Positions 9,627 through 11,356 of a stretch of DNA of 11,356 nucleotides are shown here, in pieces. Below the pieces are notes generated by a model. The model was not told where the DNA came from. It did no database searches and worked only from the letters and a program-made list of their open reading frames with translations. The translations under genes were made by a program, and so were the position numbers. The stretch comes from GCA-2731375 sp047518225 (GTDB lineage Bacteria > Pseudomonadota > Alphaproteobacteria > GCA-2731375): positions 1-11,356 of the forward strand of contig JAKZRK010000240.1 in NCBI GenBank assembly GCA_047518225.1, written 5' to 3'. Position 1 is the stretch's first letter; every line of letters begins with the position of its first letter.

Positions 9627-10055
9627 CTATCCCCTAACCTCAATACCCATCGACCGGGCCGAACCGGCGATCATCTTGGCGGCCTGATCCATGTCATTGG
9701 CATTTAAATCGACCATCTTCTTTTCCGCTATCTCGCGAACTTGCGCCATGGTGATCGAGGCCACGACATCGCGCCCCGGCTCCGCGGAGCCCTTGGCCAG
9801 ACCAGCCGCTTTCTTGATGAAAAAACTGGCTGGCGGGGTCTTGGTGATAAAGCTGAAGCTCTTATCGGCATAGACCGTGATCACGCAGGGGATCGGCATG
9901 CCGCCTTCAAGTCCTTGCGTATCCGCGTTAAAGGCCTTGCAGAATTCCATGATATTGACCCCTTGCTGGCCCAACGCGGGACCCACGGGAGGCGATGGAT
10001 TGGCCCGCCCAGCCGGGATTTGCAGGCGGATATAACCGCCGATCTTCTTTGCCAT
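9627..10055 (-). CDS. rplK: 50S ribosomal protein L11
   Basis: L11 sits at the base of the L7/L12 stalk on the 23S GTPase-associated centre, contacts elongation factors, and is needed for the RelA stringent response and for thiostrepton sensitivity in studied bacteria. The 142-aa product is full length. The N-terminal domain carries LQIPAGRANPSPPVGPALGQ then QGVNIMEFCKAFN (residues 11-43) with the characteristic prolines. The C-terminal rRNA-binding domain carries TPPASFFIKKAAG, then KMVDLNANDMDQAAKMIAGS and ARSMGIEV. Start ATG has AAGGA (10063-10067) 7 nt upstream. It leads the rplK-rplA pair, with rplA only 4 nt downstream, and is preceded by a hairpin resembling the L1 target. Confidence 0.98.
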   Translation of the reverse strand: MAKKIGGYIRLQIPAGRANPSPPVGPALGQQGVNIMEFCKAFNADTQGLEGGMPIPCVITVYADKSFSFITKTPPASFFIKKAAGLAKGSAEPGRDVVASITMAQVREIAEKKMVDLNANDMDQAAKMIAGSARSMGIEVRG

Positions 10056-10156
10056 TGTTCAGTCCTTCTAATTCTACCACCTCTGGAACTCCAAAACGCA
10101 CTGGGGTCCGCGGGAACTTATCTGGCGCCGCCCAAAGCCGGGTACCGCCGAAGGGT

Positions 10157-10187
10157 GCGTGGTACGGCCATGGCTGGCCTCCCACGC
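10157..10187 (-). promoter_or_regulatory. L1-binding-site-like hairpin in the rplK leader (autoregulation)
   Basis: On the minus strand GCGTGG (10182-10187) pairs perfectly with CCACGC (10157-10162). Inside is an asymmetric internal loop (GA against GTA) and then a GGCC/GGCC stem with a 6-nt loop. The resulting GTGGGAGGC...GTACCAC pattern copies the L1-binding region of 23S rRNA, where GGTGGGAGGC faces ATACCACC across an asymmetric loop. Ribosomal protein L1 represses the rplK-rplA mRNA by binding such a mimic, and this element lies just after nusG and about 100 nt before rplK. Sequence and place agree; binding is inferred. Confidence 0.6.
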
Positions 10188-10190
10188 GGG

Positions 10191-10215
10191 CGGTCAGGTT
10201 TTTTCCACCTGACCG
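10191..10215 (-). other. Perfect 9-bp hairpin spanning the nusG stop codon
   Basis: On the minus strand CGGTCAGGT pairs with ACCTGACCG around a 7-nt A-rich loop. The TGA stop of nusG lies in the second arm. It is followed by CCCGCGTGGG and not by a U-tract, so it is not an intrinsic terminator. It abuts the L1-site-like hairpin, giving two stems in tandem between nusG and rplK. It may act in processing or in isolating the downstream leader. Confidence 0.45.
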
Positions 10216-10724
10216 TATTCCAATTCAACCGGCGTCGCCCTGCCAAAGATCGAAACCGAGACCTTCAGCCGCGCCCGTTCCTCGTCGATCTCTTCGACCA
10301 GGCCGTTGAAAGAGGCAAAGGGGCCGTCGCTGACCCGCACCTGCTCTCCAACCTCGAAGGTGATCGAGGGTTTAGGCCGCTCGATCCCTTCCTGGACCTG
10401 CCGCATGATACGTTGCGCTTCGCCTTCGCTGATCGGGGACGGCTTGCCGCCGGTGCCAAGAAACCCGGTGACCTTCGCCGTGTCGTTGATTAGATGATAG
10501 GCCTCGTCCGATAAATCCATTTTGACCAGAACATAACCGGGAAAGAACTTCCGCTCGGCGTTGACTTTCTGGCCGCGGCGCATTTGCACCACTTCCTCGG
10601 TCGGAACCATAACTTCAATAATGTCCTCGTCCAGGCCATTGATTTCCGCCTGTTCACGGATCGAGTTAGCCACCTTGTTCTCGAAGCCCGAATAAACGTG
10701 AACAATATACCAACGCGCCGCCAT
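10194..10724 (-). CDS. nusG: Transcription termination/antitermination factor NusG
   Basis: NusG binds the RNA polymerase clamp to suppress pausing, and its KOW domain contacts Rho or ribosomal S10 to couple transcription with termination or translation. The 176-aa product has an NGN domain (about 4-110) opening RWYIVHVYSGFENKVA with the hallmark ERKFFPGYVLVKM at 57-69. After a linker comes a C-terminal KOW domain, FEVGEQVRVSDGPFASFNGL (123-142), then SIFGRATPVELEYGQVEK. Length is normal. Start ATG has GGAGG 9 nt upstream, inside the last codons of secE, only 4 nt after the secE stop, implying coupled translation. The stop codon lies within a perfect 9-bp hairpin. Confidence 0.98.
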   Translation of the reverse strand: MAARWYIVHVYSGFENKVANSIREQAEINGLDEDIIEVMVPTEEVVQMRRGQKVNAERKFFPGYVLVKMDLSDEAYHLINDTAKVTGFLGTGGKPSPISEGEAQRIMRQVQEGIERPKPSITFEVGEQVRVSDGPFASFNGLVEEIDEERARLKVSVSIFGRATPVELEYGQVEKT

Positions 10725-10728
10725 CTAT

Positions 10729-10926
10729 TCAGCCTCCCAGGCCGATGAGAAATTCCACGCCAAAGGTGATGATTTTATCGGCAAGCAGAAAGAATATTGC
10801 GGCCAAGGCGGCCATGACAAATACCATGGCCGTGGTCAGGCCGGTTTCCTTGCGCGACGGCCAGGTCACCTTGGTGGTTTCCTGCCGTACCTGTCTGACA
10901 AATTCCGCCAGGTTAACCTTCGCCAT
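10729..10926 (-). CDS. secE: Preprotein translocase subunit SecE
   Basis: SecE is the small essential subunit of the SecYEG inner-membrane channel and stabilises SecY. The 65-aa product has the short single-span form common outside the enterics: an amphipathic N-terminal helix with the family motif EFVRQVRQETTKVTWPSRKE (8-27), then a transmembrane segment (about 31-49, AMVFVMAALAAIFFLL) and a short hydrophobic tail ending LIGLGG. ATG at 10926 is chosen because MAKVNLAEFV fits the family. The only ribosome-binding-like AAGGA directly abuts this ATG with no spacer, so initiation signals are weak. An in-frame TTG twelve codons upstream adds residues unlike SecE. nusG follows after 4 nt. Confidence 0.95.
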   Translation of the reverse strand: MAKVNLAEFVRQVRQETTKVTWPSRKETGLTTAMVFVMAALAAIFFLLADKIITFGVEFLIGLGG

Positions 10927-10982
10927 TCCTTGATCCGCTCTCTCGTCCGTCCAAACACTCAACCCTGGGCGCGCCCCGCCCG

Positions 10983-11012
10983 ATTATCCGCCGCGGTTGC
11001 CACCGATCCCAA
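10983..11012 (-). promoter_or_regulatory. Possible promoter for secE-nusG
   Basis: In the 110-bp gap between tRNA-Trp and secE the minus strand shows TTGGGA (11007-11012; 4 of 6 to the -35 consensus), an 18-bp spacer, and GATAAT (10983-10988; 5 of 6 to the -10). Transcription would start near 10975, leaving a leader of about 50 nt that includes the 10-bp palindrome GGGCGCGCCC (10967-10976). Motif match only; secE may also be read through from tuf and the tRNA. Confidence 0.35.
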
Positions 11013-11036
11013 TGCTCCAAAGCCGCTTGCCAATGC

Positions 11037-11112
11037 TGGCAGGAGTGGAGGGACTCGAACCCACAACCCCCGGTTTTGGAGACCGGTGCTCTGCCAATTG
11101 AGCTACACTCCT
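11037..11112 (-). tRNA. trnW: tRNA-Trp (anticodon CCA)
   Basis: The 76-nt tRNA decodes UGG. Its acceptor stem AGGAGTG/CACTCCT is a perfect 7 bp, the D arm reads GCTCAATTGGCAGAGC, the anticodon stem is CCGGT/ACCGG with loop CTCCAAA (anticodon CCA), the T loop is TTCGAGT, and discriminator G plus CCA are encoded in the DNA. The T stem GTGGG/CCCTC has one U-U mismatch at positions 50:64; all other stems pair. Its place between tuf and secE matches the common bacterial arrangement, and it is probably cut from a tuf-tRNA-secE precursor by RNase P and 3' processing. Confidence 0.97.
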
Positions 11113-11120
11113 TCACCGGC

Positions 11121-11135
11121 CCTGGCACCGCCAGG
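11121..11135 (-). other. Hairpin between tuf and tRNA-Trp
   Basis: A 6-bp stem CCTGGC/GCCAGG with a 3-nt loop lies 10 nt after the tuf stop and 8 nt before the mature tRNA 5' end. The bases that follow (GCCGGTGA) are not U-rich, so it is unlikely to be a full terminator. A processing or tuf 3'-end role for a shared tuf-tRNA transcript fits better. Confidence 0.4.
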
Positions 11136-11145
11136 ACAATGATGA

Positions 11146-11356
11146 TTAGGCCTCGATGGCGGCGACGACGCCGGCGCCAACCGTGCGGCCGCCTTCGCGG
11201 ATCGCGAAACGCAGACCCTCGTCCATGGCAATCGGCGCAATCAACTCAACCGACATCTCGATGTTGTCGCCGGGCATCACCATCTCCGTACCCTCGGGCA
11301 GGGTCACCACACCGGTCACATCCGTCGTCCGGAAGTAAAACTGCGGCCGGTAGTTG
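11146..11356 (-). CDS. tuf: Elongation factor Tu, C-terminal end (partial)
   Basis: EF-Tu is the GTPase that delivers aminoacyl-tRNA to the ribosome. Only the last 69 codons and the TAA stop are in the window, all within domain 3. They include NYRPQFYFRTTDVTGVV, the PEGTEMVMPGDNIEM segment, and the conserved ending LRFAIREGGRTVGAGVVAAI before EA. No frameshift is visible. The gene enters from the right edge. It lies 33 bp before tRNA-Trp, the usual position for the tuf copy (tufB in E. coli terms) next to secE-nusG. Whether a second tuf copy exists cannot be told from here. Confidence 0.97.
   Translation of the reverse strand, partial: NYRPQFYFRTTDVTGVVTLPEGTEMVMPGDNIEMSVELIAPIAMDEGLRFAIREGGRTVGAGVVAAIEA

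Noticed and set aside
10071..10076. -10-like TAGAAT on the minus strand just before rplK
   Set aside because: No -35-like hexamer lies 16-18 bp upstream, and a start here would leave almost no leader and exclude the L1-site-like hairpin.
11009..11037. Direct 8-bp repeat CCAATGCT at 11009-11016 and 11030-11037 beside the tRNA 3' end
   Set aside because: It is too short to support an attachment site or mobile element, and no integrase or foreign gene is adjacent.

Overview
This window is a slice of the conserved bacterial translation/transcription core locus, with every gene on the minus strand. In transcription order (right to left) it holds tuf (EF-Tu, C-terminal end only), tRNA-Trp(CCA), secE, nusG, rplK (L11), rplA (L1), rplJ (L10), rplL (L7/L12), rpoB (complete) and rpoC (first 961 codons, running off the left edge). 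The order tuf-trnW-secE-nusG-rplKAJL-rpoBC and the protein sequences point to an alphaproteobacterium. The character is close to Rhodospirillales-like lineages: RpoC begins MNELMRIFG, L10 begins VDRAQKREAV, and NusG ends in ELEYGQVEK. The lineage call is inference from remembered family sequences, not from a search. Base composition looks moderately GC-rich and uniform, with no sign of horizontal transfer.

Layout: tuf end (11146-11356), a short gap with a hairpin, tRNA-Trp (11037-11112), a 110-bp gap with a possible promoter, secE (10729-10926), nusG (10194-10724, 4 nt after secE), a 138-bp gap carrying an L1-binding-site-like hairpin, rplK (9627-10055), rplA (8924-9622, 4 nt after rplK), a 404-bp gap (terminator-like hairpin, long rplJ leader), rplJ (8001-8519, GTG start), rplL (7588-7962), a 408-bp gap (strong hairpin plus an AT-rich promoter-like island), rpoB (3079-7179), a 193-bp gap with a 63-bp imperfect palindrome, and rpoC (1-2885).

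Functionally, EF-Tu and tRNA-Trp serve elongation, and SecE is the small Sec translocon subunit. NusG couples RNA polymerase to Rho and the ribosome. L11, L1, L10 and L7/L12 build the ribosomal stalks (L7/L12 base and arm, L1 stalk). RpoB and RpoC form the polymerase active centre. The gaps carry the regulatory interest: a likely L1 autoregulatory target before rplK, a probable L10-controlled leader before rplJ, and an attenuator or processing hairpin plus possible internal promoter between rplL and rpoB.

I found no undescribed multi-gene system. This is an ordinary housekeeping region, and the points worth a second look are RNA structures in the gaps, a tandem repeat in the L10 stalk helix, and a palindrome that supplies the rpoB stop codon.
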